The notes under the pieces are model-generated. The model ran no database searches. It had not been told where the DNA came from and worked only from the letters and a program-made list of their open reading frames with translations. From positions 208,610 to 272,609 of the forward strand of contig NW_019774447.1 in assembly GCF_001039355.2 (NCBI RefSeq): a DNA stretch of 64,000 bases, written 5' to 3'. How positions within the stretch are numbered: position 1 is the first letter of the stretch; every line of letters starts with the position of its first letter. This stretch comes from Lingula anatina (Eukaryota > Brachiopoda > Lingulata > Lingulida > Lingulidae). Positions 34,128 to 45,382 of this stretch are shown piece after piece. The position numbers and the translations under genes were made by a program.

Positions 34128-34821
34128 TGTAAAGTTTCCACCCCCTTTACAATGCGTAATTGTAACGCAAGATTGGGCCGCACAGTGTTGAGTTGGCGCA
34201 GTCTTCGTACAAAAACCCAAGACGTTCACTTTGGGGTTAAACGAAAGAGTTTTATTTCTTCTACATCTGCCCTTCTAAGCTAACTGTGGTTCTTCTATAT
34301 TAAACACTACAATATTCTGCACTGTACTTCACTGTCCAGTATGGCTCTCTGCATAAGTTATTCTATTCACCGGGGGAAAACCCCAGCCCTATATACTAAT
34401 CTGTGAGTAATTCAAAAGTATTTTACTCTGAGCACTGTCACCCAAAAGCTATTAACATAATAAAAGCCCTAATTCAGAACCCCAGGTCGGGCACGTCCAA
34501 ACCCCGGACACTGGGTGGGGAAGACCGGGTTAGGTCATCTCAAAGGTGTATTTCTGTGCCGTTCTCTCATCAAGGTCATGGTTGATTAGTGGTCAAAGTT
34601 CATTTATCAGCCAAATGATTTTCTAATTGGTGCCTAAAGCACGTACTTGTCAAAAGGGGCTGAATAAATGAAAATAATTGAAATTTTAATTTCTACCAAA
34701 AAGGAAAAGGTTTTACTTAATGATTTGGGTAAACGCACACTTGAATGAAATACTAGTGTGGCTTTTTGGGTGGCCGAAAATGTTGCATAATGTTTTAGGT
34801 CAAAGAGGCACATACTTTACA
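34128..34821 (-). repeat. 3' LTR (694 bp)
   Basis: Begins TGTAAAGTTTCCACC on the plus strand and ends CATACTTTACA. It is shorter than the other LTR by an 8-bp gap near 34174 and a 4-bp gap near 34525. Neighbours are the AACT duplication and the polypurine tract. Confidence 0.95.
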
Positions 34822-34838
34822 CCTTCATTCCCCAAAAG
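34822..34838 (-). promoter_or_regulatory. Polypurine tract
   Basis: On the minus strand CTTTTGGGGAATGAAGG abuts the 3' LTR. This is the expected position of the plus-strand primer for reverse transcription. Confidence 0.75.
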
Positions 34839-35066
34839 ACAAGTTCCATCTTGTCTTCCAATTATTTCTACCAAAATGAATATATGTTTCTAAGGTTACT
34901 TAATACTAATAATTCTTTAGTTATTCATTCAATGTTCATTACAGTTACACAAGTCTATGCTCCTAATTGTTATGGAATTCTAACATTCCATATTCATGTA
35001 TATTCATAGTTCTGTTTCCATGTATAGTTCCTTCCATATTCATGCATCGTTTCGTGTCCATGTTTT

Positions 35067-37334
35067 CTAGACATAATACCGCGACCGTTTGGCCGGTGGG
35101 ACAGTATAGAGAACTGTCGTATTGTTCCTTGCGTTGGAATACGGTTGTTCTTCCGTTTTCCTCATAGTGAGATACCCATTCGGGGATTGGGGTTGGGCTC
35201 CATCCTCTCCGTCTAGACACTCTGGCGGTGGTGGAATCTCCAGGGTATTAGGACACTCTGTTGATCGCCTCGTTCCACGTGATGTTCCAGGTGTCGGTTG
35301 GTCAATGTCCATGGGTTCTTCATATTGATGTACAGTTTCCGCCAGCATTCTCAGTTGCACTGGTTCTGGTGGTTCTGGTCGGTTGTATCGGTGGGCACAA
35401 AAACAAAGTCGTTTGCGGTGACGACGCAAACAGATACAAAGAACAATTAGAATTATCATGCATGCTATGACAATCCCCGCAACGTACGTAACAGACATTC
35501 CGCTGGTCGGTGCAGACCAAAAGTCCGGTTCCTGCTCAATCAGTGGCGCTAGGTGAAGGTGCGCAACTGGTTCAAGATTTTGAAAATTTGGATTTCTCAA
35601 TCTTTTTGCGATGATTCCTGATGGTATCAATTCGTGCACATTGAGGGATGGAATGTCGTTTACCAGTTGAGATCTGAGTGAGACTCGACCTGCTTTCTCT
35701 GTTATACCAGGAAGGGTAAAGTTACTTCCTGTTATCGTACATTTAGCCAGGAGCGTCACAAGATAGGTTCCTGCCTTGAGCGGGTATGAGACCGGTCGGG
35801 AACGGTGGCATCGCTTCGTCACCTCTTCTCCCCAGGTTACCAATACGTATTCGCCCAAGACTATTTCTGTGGCAGTGGAAATGCCACTGCCAGAGGTCAG
35901 CTCCACCTTACATGCACTCCACTGCGCATGGTTGTGCGAGATGATGGCTCTGGAGCATAATTCTGAACCTCGGATGTAGACGGCGCCGGTCCTACACACC
36001 AAAGGTTTCCAGCCAATGCAGCCAGACGGGTAAAACACATTTCCGGTTCACTCTACTATACCGATAGTGGCTTCACCATGTACAACTCGGCTAGCGAACC
36101 CTGTGTTGTTGTATGGCTGCTTGAAGGACCGGATATCGTATCTGGTCGCTTCCTCCTGGCTGATCAACAGTAGTTTGACCTTGTAGATTAAGGTGCTCCC
36201 TCCCCACACCGGGGAGACCGTAATGTGTTCATAATACCACTGTAGCGGGTCTATCAACACATCTGTTGCATTGTCCGCTGCCAGTGCAAGTGTTTCTAAC
36301 AGTTGAGACGGTGGCAGGAGTTCTTCTGTCAGGCGTCCCAACTCCAGACTAGCCTTTTGACGATTGAACTTTTCAAAAAGTAGTCTGTAGTCCCTTACAA
36401 GCTGTTCGAAAGAGTAGACCGCTCGATCTAGCTGGTAGGTAGCCCACATCTTATTCAAACCAACCCTGGTGACATTAGCAAATCGGTTTAAGTCTCTAAA
36501 GCGGTTGGTGACGACCATATTCAGATAGTTGGAGATGTCATTGAGACGTCTTCGTCCGATGTTAATGGTGTCCACAGTGTGATTTAGTACTGAGACGAGC
36601 TTGTTAATTCGATGTACGAGTACCTGGTTATTTCTTCGTGTACTTAAAACAATGTTCTTCAATTCTTCAACATCCTCGTCTCTAGCTAGGCCGAAAATGG
36701 ATTTTCCCAGATCTGCGCCAAAATTAAAAAGTCCTCGCTTGGTTCGCTGGCCATTTCGAACGGCGATTGGATTCTCAATCTCTGGCAAATCTAGGTGGTA
36801 ATTCGCAATGGTAGTCATTTTCAGTAACGCTCTCCGAGCTTTCTGCAATCGGAGAACCAGCTGCGACAGGTCTTGAGGTTCAATCCAACCATCTTGATAG
36901 GTCGTACCTATTTTAGTTTGCATGTTCTTCAGGGTGTCTTCTATTGGCAGTTTGAATGTGGGTCGGTCTATCACTACCAAGAGGGTCCATTCAATGGTTT
37001 GGATCCTCATTGGTTCTCTCCCAGTGATTAGCAGTCCGTCTCTTAGTGGGCTTATGTCATTTGCTTTAGCCCATCCTACAATAAGGAGTAATAGAGCGAG
37101 GGTAAGTCCATAGCCTCGTCTATGTGTCTTCTTTTGTTGTCCCCTCGTCCTTCCATCTCTGATGTTCTCCAACGATGTTTTTGCTTGATATCTTTGAGGT
37201 GGGGGAATTTGGGACCCAACGGGATATCTCTTTTCTCCGTCCATTCTCTCGCCCTTTTTCTGTACCAGGTGTTGTACTGATGTGTCGGCTGACGATACTC
37301 TTGTCTGGGTTCGACTTCGGCAGAGTGATCCCAC
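35067..37334 (-). pseudogene. env: env: baculovirus-F/errantivirus-like fusion glycoprotein, one stop
   Basis: Two stretches in the same frame (37334-36051, 428 codons; then 36047-35067) are divided by one TGA at 36050-36048. The first has a hydrophobic signal-like segment at residues 75-91, a likelier start at Met31 (37244), and RTKR at residues 197-200. RTKR is followed by the Gly/Phe-rich GLFNFGADLGKSIFG, the cleavage-site and fusion-peptide layout of F-type Env proteins, and then helical regions. The second has a membrane segment at residues 182-204 followed by RRHRKR and a cytoplasmic tail of about 119 residues rich in Pro and Tyr. It overlaps the end of pol by 259 nt, so a spliced mRNA would be expected. 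F-type assignment is by architecture only. Confidence 0.85.
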
Positions 37335-39090
37335 TCTAGTTCAGATGTGTCTCCCTCTGTGCCTGCGGCAGGAGTGCCGCTACTTGGCTCAGGTATGGTG
37401 TTAAGTAGTTGCCTTTCCTTTTGATCTTCTTGTGGCTCTCTTTGATCCTGGATGACAAATGGAATCAGTGGAGGGCGTGCCGGTGGTGGTCTTCTGGGTC
37501 TGTGTTTTACGTCATCCCAAGATATGTTGGGGTCTACTAAACACAATTTATTTCTGTTTACTGTCAAAACTTTCCCAGTCTGCTGATGACGAATGGTATA
37601 GACCTTGCCTTGCCTATTGATTACCTCATATTGTGGATCCCAACTGCTGGTGAAGGTCAGGCGCTCTTGTGCTTTTAATATTACCGTGTCGCCGATCTGA
37701 AGTTGCTCCGCATTCGCTCGGGCATTCAGTCGTGCACGGTTGTACTTCCGGGAGTTTTCTAGGTTGATTTTAGCTGTCTGTAGGGCTTCAGTCATATCTT
37801 GTAGTCGACCATTCAGCGGGTGTGTTGCTGGTGAAGGCATTAGCAACTTGGTGAGTGGTAATCTGGCACGGCGTCCATACATCAGAAAATATGGAGTATA
37901 GCCGGTCACGGTACTCACAGAGTTGCGGTAGGCCTTTAATGTGCTGCCCATCTTCTCTTCCCACCTGTGTGGTTCATTGTTGAGCAATCGCGTCAGGATT
38001 TCTTTGATGGTACGGTTTACTCGTACAGTTTTACCATTGGCTTCCGGCGAGTAGCTGGTCGTTCGTCTATGTTCCACACCTACCTTTGACAGGAAATGTT
38101 CAAAAGCTTTAGAGCAAAATTCCTTTCCTCGATCGGTAATAATTACTTCCGGAAATCTGAATTGTGGGAAGAAATCTTTGGTGAGCGCTGACTCCACTGC
38201 TTCGGAGGTCTTGTTGGGAATTGGGTAACTCTCTACCCATCCTGAGAGGTGATCAATCAGATTGAGACAGTACCTATTTCCTTTTGATGATTCTACAAAT
38301 GGGCCAATTAGGTCCATCCCAATTATCTGATTGATGGCTGCTGGCATAGGCATTTCTCCATACTCCGCACCTTGTTGTCGGGGAATATGCACTTTGCATG
38401 TTGCACATCGATCTAACTGATCTTGGATGTCGGCACGCATTCCGGGCCATACGTAACTCTGCCGTACTCTGTCAAGAGTTTTACCACTGGCACAGTGTCC
38501 CACCTCTTCGTGACAACGTTTAATCACGTTTTCACGGTATGGCGATGGTAACAATATCCGTGGGTAGATGGCGCTGGTGCTAGTTGGTCTCTTAATGGAA
38601 TATAGGTGGCCGCTCAGCACTTCATATTCCGAATCCTCATTTAGAGCTAACTTAAACTCCTCTCTGAATTCGTCTTCTTGTTGTATCAAAAGTTCTTTTG
38701 GATCAATGTCGTCTGCTTCCAGTGGTACACGTCTCAAGGCATATTCATCGGGGATGCATTCTGGGTCAATCCAATGGGAGGTGTCGAAAGTGGCTATTGT
38801 TTCTGAAGGTGGATTGGGTAATCTGCTCATCACGTCTGCCCTGATATTCTTTTTTCCTTTAATGTATTCGATCTTTGCACCGAATTCTTCCATGAGAATA
38901 GCCCACCTTTGTACTTTGGTGTTCCTCATTTCTTTGGTGAATAAAGATTTCAGTGGTTTATGGTCTGTGTAAACGGTCAGCGGGCAACCATATAGATATG
39001 CACGTAGCTTTGAGATGCTGTACACCATGGCATACGCTTCCTTCTCAATGATCGGCCATCTTAGTTGCAGTCCTGACAGGCTATGCGATA
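37076..39090 (-). pseudogene. pol: pol, part 3: RNase H end and integrase
   Basis: The open frame 39028-37076 (650 codons) starts within RNase H (VYTDHKPLKSLF). It has an HHCC zinc finger (H174, H178, C208, C211), integrase D239 (GMDLIGPF) and D299 (ITDRGKEF), then NGKTVRVNRT. The catalytic Glu of the family's NGxxERxN is Val335 (GTA, 38026-38024), so integrase should be inactive. A Pro-rich tail follows; no chromodomain is evident. The frame joins part 2 only through a one-base loss at about 39090. Confidence 0.93.
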
Positions 39091-39681
39091 GTACTGGACG
39101 ACTCTCTCCACACCACTTTCGTCATTTTGGACAAGAACTCCTCCTATCGCGTAGTCTGATGCATCCACATACAACTTATATGGCTCATTCGGTCGGGGGA
39201 AGGCCATGACATGATTGGAGCATAACAGTTCTTTTAGTCTTTTGAAACTCGTTTGTTGTTCTTCTCCCCAGTGAAATGTTTGCCTCTTTTTCATTAGTCG
39301 ATACAGGGGTTCGGCAACCTTGGCAAAGTCGGGTATGGTTCTGGCATAATAATTGCATATACCGATGAATGACCGCACATCTTTGACTGTGCGTGGGGGT
39401 GGTAACTTGTTTATGGCTTCCAATTTTTCTGGGTCACTACGCACTCCGTTCTCGGATACGACATATCCCAGTAGCTTCACTTCAGTCTTCATGAATTCGC
39501 ATTTTGAAGGTTTCATTCTCAGGCCTGCTTTCTTCAATCGTTCTTGACCGTTGGAAAAGACAATTATGTCATCCAAGTACACCAGTCCAATTAGGTCATG
39601 TAGAACATAGTCCATCGTGCGTTGGAAATATCCGGGAGATGATGTAAGACCAAAAGGAACCCGAGTAAACTCATATAATCC
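39061..39681 (-). pseudogene. pol: pol, part 2: RT palm/thumb and RNase H start
   Basis: Contains VPFGLTSSPGYFQ and YLDDIIVFS (RT catalytic box), then KPSKCEF. Between YLDD and KPSKC about 16 residues normal for gypsy RT are missing (FSNGQERLKKAGL), indicating an internal deletion. RNase H begins at LYVDASDYAIGGVLVQ. The frame is lost at about 39090. Confidence 0.92.
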
Positions 39682-40592
39682 TTAATGGCATACAAAAGCA
39701 GTCTTAGGAATGTCTTCTTCTGCTATGGGGCACTGCCAGTATCCGGCACGTAAATCAATCGTGCTTAAGTGTGTTGACCCACTTATCAGGTCCAGGATGT
39801 CCTGAATTAATGGTATTGGGTAGGGATCTTTAGTCACCACTTTGTTCAATTTTCTATAGTCCACACAAAATCGTGTAGTTCCATCGCGTTTAGGAACTAA
39901 AGTTACAGGTGAGCTCCAAGGATAACAACTGGGCCTTATTATCCCTAGCCTTAGCATTTCTTCTATTTCTGCTTCGACGATTTTCCGCTTAGCTAAAGGT
40001 ACTCGATAGGGTCGTTGTCTCATGGGTTTTGCATCTCCTGTGTCTATTTTCATTGGTTGTAATGTTAATTTTCCTTGTGGCTCTCCCTCTATGCTGAACA
40101 CCTCATCATATTTTCTCAGCACTTTATCAACGCAGTCCACACCAGTCAAGGGGGCCTTGCACGCTACAGCAGATACAGAGTTAGTTTGCTTCTTACCTTT
40201 GTAAAAGGTCAAAGGCCATCTCTTTCCACACCATAACAGGGCTCCTTGCTGATAATTAATGACTGCATTATTTCTTAGTAGCATGTCATTCCCAATTATC
40301 ATGTCATAGTCCACTTGGTCAGCTACTAAAACGTCTACTACTGTAGCATTGTCTATCTTGATCTGTGTTTTCCCTATCACCGGTACTGTGTGTCCTGTCA
40401 CTCCATATGTGACACTTAAAGGCTTGATTAATCTAGGTCTATTCATAGTTCTGCATAAAGTGTTAAATAGTTTTCTGTGCAAGAGGCTAGTACTGGCCCC
40501 CGTATCAATTAGTGCATGACATTTAATTCCTGATATAGTAATGTTAATGGCCACACGAGGGTCAGGTCCACCTCTTGCACTTGCTAGTTTTT
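39682..40592 (-). pseudogene. pol: pol, part 1: protease and RT fingers
   Basis: Enters from gag by a -1 shift. The aspartic protease has LIDTGASTSLLH, with a later DYDMIIGNDML flap-side region. RT fingers follow: IIRPSCYPWSSPVTLVPKRD, FCVDYRKLN and STIDLRAGYWQ, which holds the first catalytic Asp. It ends at a TAA at 39684-39682 where a Lys codon is usual in this family, and the same frame continues beyond. Confidence 0.93.
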
Positions 40593-41555
40593 TTTCAAAT
40601 TATTCTGCTGTTTTTCCTGGGCCTTCACTTGGTAACACTCACGGTGAAGGTGGCCAATCTTTCCACAGTGAAAGCACACAGGTTTGCCGTCGTCGGTCCA
40701 CTTCACTGTTCCATTTCTCTGTGTTCTTGCGGGTGTTTGTTTGTTCTGTCGGAACCTGGCTGGCTGATTCGGGGCCAGGCCACATTCTAATTTTGCTATT
40801 CTCGTAGCCATTCTTTTTAATTGCTGTTCTACTTTCTCGAGCATCCCTTGCGTTGCGACTTCCATCGGCTCTTCATATCTTGTTTCCATGCCCATTACCG
40901 TTTTGTACAGTTGGGCACCTACCTCAGCATTATCAGTGTAGGCGAGGGCCTCATCCAAGGTTCTGGGCCAGGCGTTTTTGATCAGTTTTTTTTCTTAGAT
41001 CTGCCGGGGTCAGTCCTCTAGCATAACAAATTACGAGCTGTCTCTCTGCATCCACAGAGCGAGGGGGAAGGTATGCTTTTCTTGCTAGGTCTCTGAATTT
41101 GCGGTTATAAGCGGCACAGTTCTCGTATGCTGATTGCTTCATTTGTTCTATTTTTGCTCTTAAACATGCCGCCTCATCGGGTGAGAGGAATGACCTACAT
41201 ATATATGGTTCCTCAAGATATCCCAAGGAGTACCATAATAATCATTCTGCTGTTGTAGGCAGTAATCAATTTCTGCTGCCAGGGCACCTCTTGTGGTCTT
41301 TAACGCCAGTCGCGTGGGACAATTAAGGATCGTGTCCCTACCTCTAGTAATGGCCCGCTCCATTTGGTCGAGCCAATCTCTGGTCTCGGAGGGAACTGAT
41401 CCATCGCAGATGGAACACAGGTCTGCTAAATCTTTCAGGGCAGTTCTTTCAACCTCTTCTGCCCATCTGCGTGCCTGTCATCCACTCTCGACTTGCTGTT
41501 GTTCCCCGAGGCCCCTGAGGTTTTCAATAAGAACTTGAAATTGCTCTTGACTCAT
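40584..41555 (-). pseudogene. gag: gag with CCHC zinc knuckle, one stop and two frameshifts
   Basis: ATG at 41555-41553. Codon 26 is TGA (41480-41478). The frame is shifted near 41215, and again near 40985 in an eight-T run. Capsid-like stretches include SAYENCAAYNRKFRDLARKA, and the C-terminus has CFHCGKIGHLHREC, a CCHC nucleocapsid knuckle. It ends at TAG 40586-40584, directly after a slippery heptamer. Confidence 0.9.
40587..40593 (-). promoter_or_regulatory. -1 ribosomal frameshift heptamer A AAA AAC at gag-pol
   Basis: In the gag frame the minus strand reads TTG AAA AAA AAC TAG. A AAA AAC is a canonical X XXY YYZ slippery site placed immediately before the gag stop. A -1 slip gives CTA GCA and enters the protease frame exactly. 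Confidence 0.82.
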
Positions 41556-41610
41556 TTTGCCTACTGCTTAGTTTCTCACTTTGTCTGTTTTTTCCCCAAA
41601 GTGAAGTCCT

Positions 41611-41623
41611 GGCGAGCTCACCA
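41611..41623 (-). promoter_or_regulatory. Primer-binding site
   Basis: Two bases inside the 5' LTR the minus strand reads TGGTGAGCTCGCC, starting with TGG as tRNA-primed PBSs do. The matching tRNA was not identified. Confidence 0.65.
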
Positions 41624-41625
41624 CT

Positions 41626-42331
41626 TGTAAAGTTTCCACCCCCTTTACAATGCGCAATCGTAACTCAAGATTGCCCGGTTCGGCCGCACGGTGTTGAGTT
41701 GGCGCGGTCTTCGTACAAAAACCCAAGACGTTCACTTTGGGGTTAAACGAAAGAGTTTTATTTCTTCTACATCTGCCCTTCTAAGCTAACTGTGGTTCTT
41801 CTATATTAAACACTACAATATTCTGCACTGTACTTCACTGTCCAGTATGGCTCTCTGCATAAGTTATTCTATTCACCGGGGGAAAACCCCAGCCCTATAT
41901 ACTAATCTGTGAGTAATTCAAAAGTATTTTACTCTGAGCACTGTCACCCAAAAGCTATTAACATAATAAATGCCCTAATTCAGAACCCCAGGTCGGGCAC
42001 GTCCAAACCCCGGACACTGGGTGGGGAAGCTAGACCGGGTTAGGTCATCTCAAAGGTGTATTTCTGTGCCGTCCTCTCATCAAGGTCATGGTTGATTAGT
42101 GGTCAAAGTTCATTTATCAGCTAAATGACTTTCTAATTGGTGCCTAAAGCACGTACTTGTCAAAAGGGGCTGAATAAATGAAAATAATTGAAATTTTAAT
42201 TTCTACCAAAAAGGAAATGGTTTTACTTAATGATTTGGGTAAACGCACACTTGAATGAAATACTAGTGTGGCTTTTTGGGTGGCCGAAAATGTTGCATAA
42301 TGTTTTAGGTCAAAGAGGCACATACTTTACA
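41626..42331 (-). repeat. 5' LTR (706 bp)
   Basis: Same termini as the 3' LTR. It retains GCCCGGTTCGG and GAAGCTAGACC, which are shortened in the other LTR. Promoter and polyadenylation functions are expected but not mapped. Confidence 0.95.
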
Positions 42332-43770
42332 AACTGATCACCTTATCACAGATTATTAAAGTTGTAAAGCTTTAATTTGTACAACTTTCAGAATTATTTG
42401 ATTAGATCTGACAAAATTTTTAATGTTTAAGTATTTTAAGTCACTAAATTTGCCAGTCTTTTCAATGTAATTTTCATTTTTTCAGTTATATTGTTCTCTT
42501 TCCAGAGTACCCTTACCATGAACAAGCAGGCAATGAAAAACAGCACCAAGAGAATAACTGTCTTATCCACGTGTGCAATTAAAAATATGTGGCAAGATTT
42601 AGGACAGAGTCAAATATTGTGCTAACACCAACCCATTCCAGAACCCACTGTAAGGAGTAATCTGCATCTGGCATTGATAGTAAGGAGAAGTCTTGTATGG
42701 GTATATATTGTTCCAGCTGATAGTTATACAGTGAAGGTAATTTGCAACCTCCTAAACAAGCAACCTAAAATCATCACATTTGTTGTTTTCTTTGCGAATA
42801 AATAATACATAGCAATATTTTTTCAATTCAATTTATTTCTGTACTGGTACATAGATTGTCATGACCTTGTACATGATATGATATATTATATGATAGATGA
42901 TATATGATATATTAATGATGACACAATACAATTGGTGCATTACCATTTCTCTAATTAGTAAATATGTAGCCTAGCCATTTGTGAATGAAAAAATAATCTT
43001 TGTATAATGAACATATGTACTAGTAAATTTATTCATAAAATATTCTAAGATAATCTAAGATAATCTAAGATAAACCTTGGTGTGATTATAAATTTACCAT
43101 AAAAATACTATAAAGATATGGATACAAGCATATGCTACATAAAAGGATATGTTCAAACTTAAAGGGAGGGAGAACTACAGTTACATAGCTGTTTACATGG
43201 CTGTTAAAAGCCAGTTTGATGACAGATAATTACAATTAATGACAATTACATAAGACATAGATAAGTAAATAAGTTTCACAGATATAAATAATGTGCCATG
43301 TTCAATCCCACTGCCGAGTCGCTTCTCACAACAGTGGTACCATACACTGACATTTTAAGAGATATGCTAAGAGTTACCAAGCAGAGCAACCACTTCATTT
43401 CTTTTCTTGAATGATTTTATTATAAAGTTGGAGAGGGATACTAAAGTATCTTTGTTGGCACTGTTAAATTCATGCCATAATTGACTGTCTGGTGACCTTG
43501 TATCAGCTTTTAGGATTGAGGTTTTACTAAAAAAGGTGACTCAGTCTGCTTTGTACATTGGGCATTGGAATATATATTGAAACATTTGTTTTGGTTAATT
43601 TTCATTCTTCTGATTATCAATTTCCAATAATCTTGACACAAAAAAGACACAGACAACTGATCAGCTTATCACAGATTTTCATTGTTGTTAAGCATCATTT
43701 GTACAAATTTCAGAAATATTGGACAAGATTTGACAAAATTATTAAAGTTTAACTATTTTAGCAGTCAGCA
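42332..43770. repeat. AT-rich repeat DNA right of the LTR element
   Basis: Continues the interrupted unit of 33780-34127. It includes CAAATATTGTGCTAACACC and CTGGCATTGATAGTAAGGAG, the uninterrupted form of the LINE insertion site, and a triplet of TCTAAGATAA near 43046-43075. No gene. Confidence 0.7.
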
Positions 43771-44772
43771 CTAGATCATATACGGCAGCGGGACGGAAGT
43801 GAGTAATCCAACATGGCGGTCCCTAGTGACGAGATGCTATAGGGCTGATAGTCGAATGTTGTAGTGCCAATCAAAACACAGTTTAATTGTTTTTTTTTAA
43901 TCGTATAATAACTAGGATTATAGCATATAATTTTTATTTACTTTTTAATTTATCTTTTTATTTTTTAATTGTATTATACCTAGGATTTTGTAAACTTTGC
44001 GATTTGAATAAAGTAGATGAGTTCCACCTCCTGCTAGAGTGCAAAGCATATGATTCAATACGTGATCCCTTCAGAGGGCAGTTCCTACCCCTAGGTAGCT
44101 TTAATGAACTGTATAATTTTCTTATGGGTGCTCAAGACTTAAATATTCTTAGAATGGTTATGCGTTTTGTAAATAGATGCTTCCAACAAAGGGAACAAAC
44201 CTTCTCTTAATACATTGTCCTCTTTTCAGTGTTTGTATTTAAATTCATCGCCTGTAGATTATCATTACACATTTTATTTATATCGCTTTAAAAACTCATT
44301 TATTAGTATTATTATACATTTATCTAATTGGGTCTAAATGCGTTTCCACATCCTGCAAATTTACGTAATATCTGTAGCTGGAGTTGTCTGTTTTATCTCT
44401 ATGATTGTACTTCGGCCCATTTTTAAACACGTATTCATCTATATCGCATCAAAATCATGTACATTTACTTGTTTGTACTCTGCTATAGTTAGATGTACTG
44501 TCTTTGAATGTACCTTATTTGTGAAGGTGTATCAATAAAGAATCCCTAGGGATATAGCATACATGTATATTTTCCTAGATATTTTGCTGTAAAACTACAT
44601 CCTATAAATGTCTCGGTGGCGCCACTCAGAACTACTCAGATGTCTCCGCACTCGACAATAAGTATGGTTAGTATGGAGCTTGCGGAATGAGCCAAGGATT
44701 GCCAATTGCGGCGGCGCTGGGGGCCGCCATGTTGGATTACTCACTTCCGTCCCGCTGCCGTATATGATCTAG
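43771..44772. mobile_element. 1-kb TIR element with perfect 49-bp inverted repeats
   Basis: CTAGATCATATACGGCAGCG opens a 49-bp terminal repeat (43771-43819) whose exact complement lies at 44724-44772. CTATTTTAG and CTAAAATAG just outside are also inverted copies. It sits inside the AT-rich repeat unit, which resumes with TCATGGGATTTGCC after 44789. No DDE transposase; a LINE-derived ORF lies inside. Confidence 0.88.
43887..44210 (+). pseudogene. LINE C-terminal Cys-His (zf-RVT-like) fragment inside the TIR element
   Basis: The frame reads FCKLCDLNKVDEFHLLLECK, then a YDSIRDPFRG stretch, ending at TAA 44210. C-x2-C ... H-x4-C spacing and the following Tyr/Arg match the zinc-finger tail after RT in many non-LTR elements. 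No RT domain precedes it. Confidence 0.7.
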
Positions 44773-45382
44773 TTATTAATCTAAAATAGATCATGGGATT
44801 TGCCCGTCTTATCAATGCAATTTTCAGTTTAACCAAATATATTGTCCAAAGAAGATATTTTTCATTAGACACAGTCAACTGATCAGCTTATCACAGATTA
44901 TTAAAGTTGTAAAGCTAAATTTGTACAATTTTCAGAATTATTTGATTAGATTTGACAAAATTATTAATGTTTAAGTATTTTAAGTCATTGAATTTGCCAG
45001 GCTTTTCAATGTAATTTTCAGTTCTTTCAGTTATATTGTTCTTTTTCCAGAGTACCCTTACCATGAAAAAGCAGGCAATGAAAGACAGCACCAAGAGCAG
45101 TAGTATGTCTTATCCTGTGTACAATACATGAAATATGGTAAGATTTAGGACATTGAAAAAAAAGACAACTGATCAGCTTATCACAGATTTTTATTGTTGT
45201 TAAGCATCATTTGTACAAATTTCAGAAATATTGGACAAGATTTGACAAAATTATTAATGTTTAACTATTTTAAGTCGTGGGATTTGCCTATTTTTTCAAT
45301 GTTATTTTCAGTTTAACCAAATATATTGTAATTGGAAGATACTTTTCATTGGACACAGTCAACTGATGAGCTTATCACAGAT

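Larger units (their letters stand above)
34128..42331 (-). mobile_element. Full-length Ty3/gypsy LTR retroelement with env, 8,204 bp
   Basis: LTRs (TG...CA) at 34128-34821 and 41626-42331 flank gag, pol and env on the minus strand in the order gag-protease-RT-RNase H-integrase-env. A 4-bp AACT target duplication sits at 34124-34127 and 42332-42335. The host sequence on both sides rejoins as a known repeat, CAGTCAACTGATCAGCTTAT, seen intact at about 44874. The LTRs differ by about ten substitutions and two indels (8 and 4 bp) by eye, so insertion is fairly recent. gag, pol and env all carry breaks. Confidence 0.97.

Noticed and set aside
36048-36050. TGA in env as selenocysteine or programmed readthrough
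   Set aside because: No stem-loop or readthrough context was seen, and gag and pol also carry ordinary nonsense codons, so decay is simpler.
36601-37113. Plus-strand ORFs opposite env
   Set aside because: They are shadows of the minus-strand env frame.
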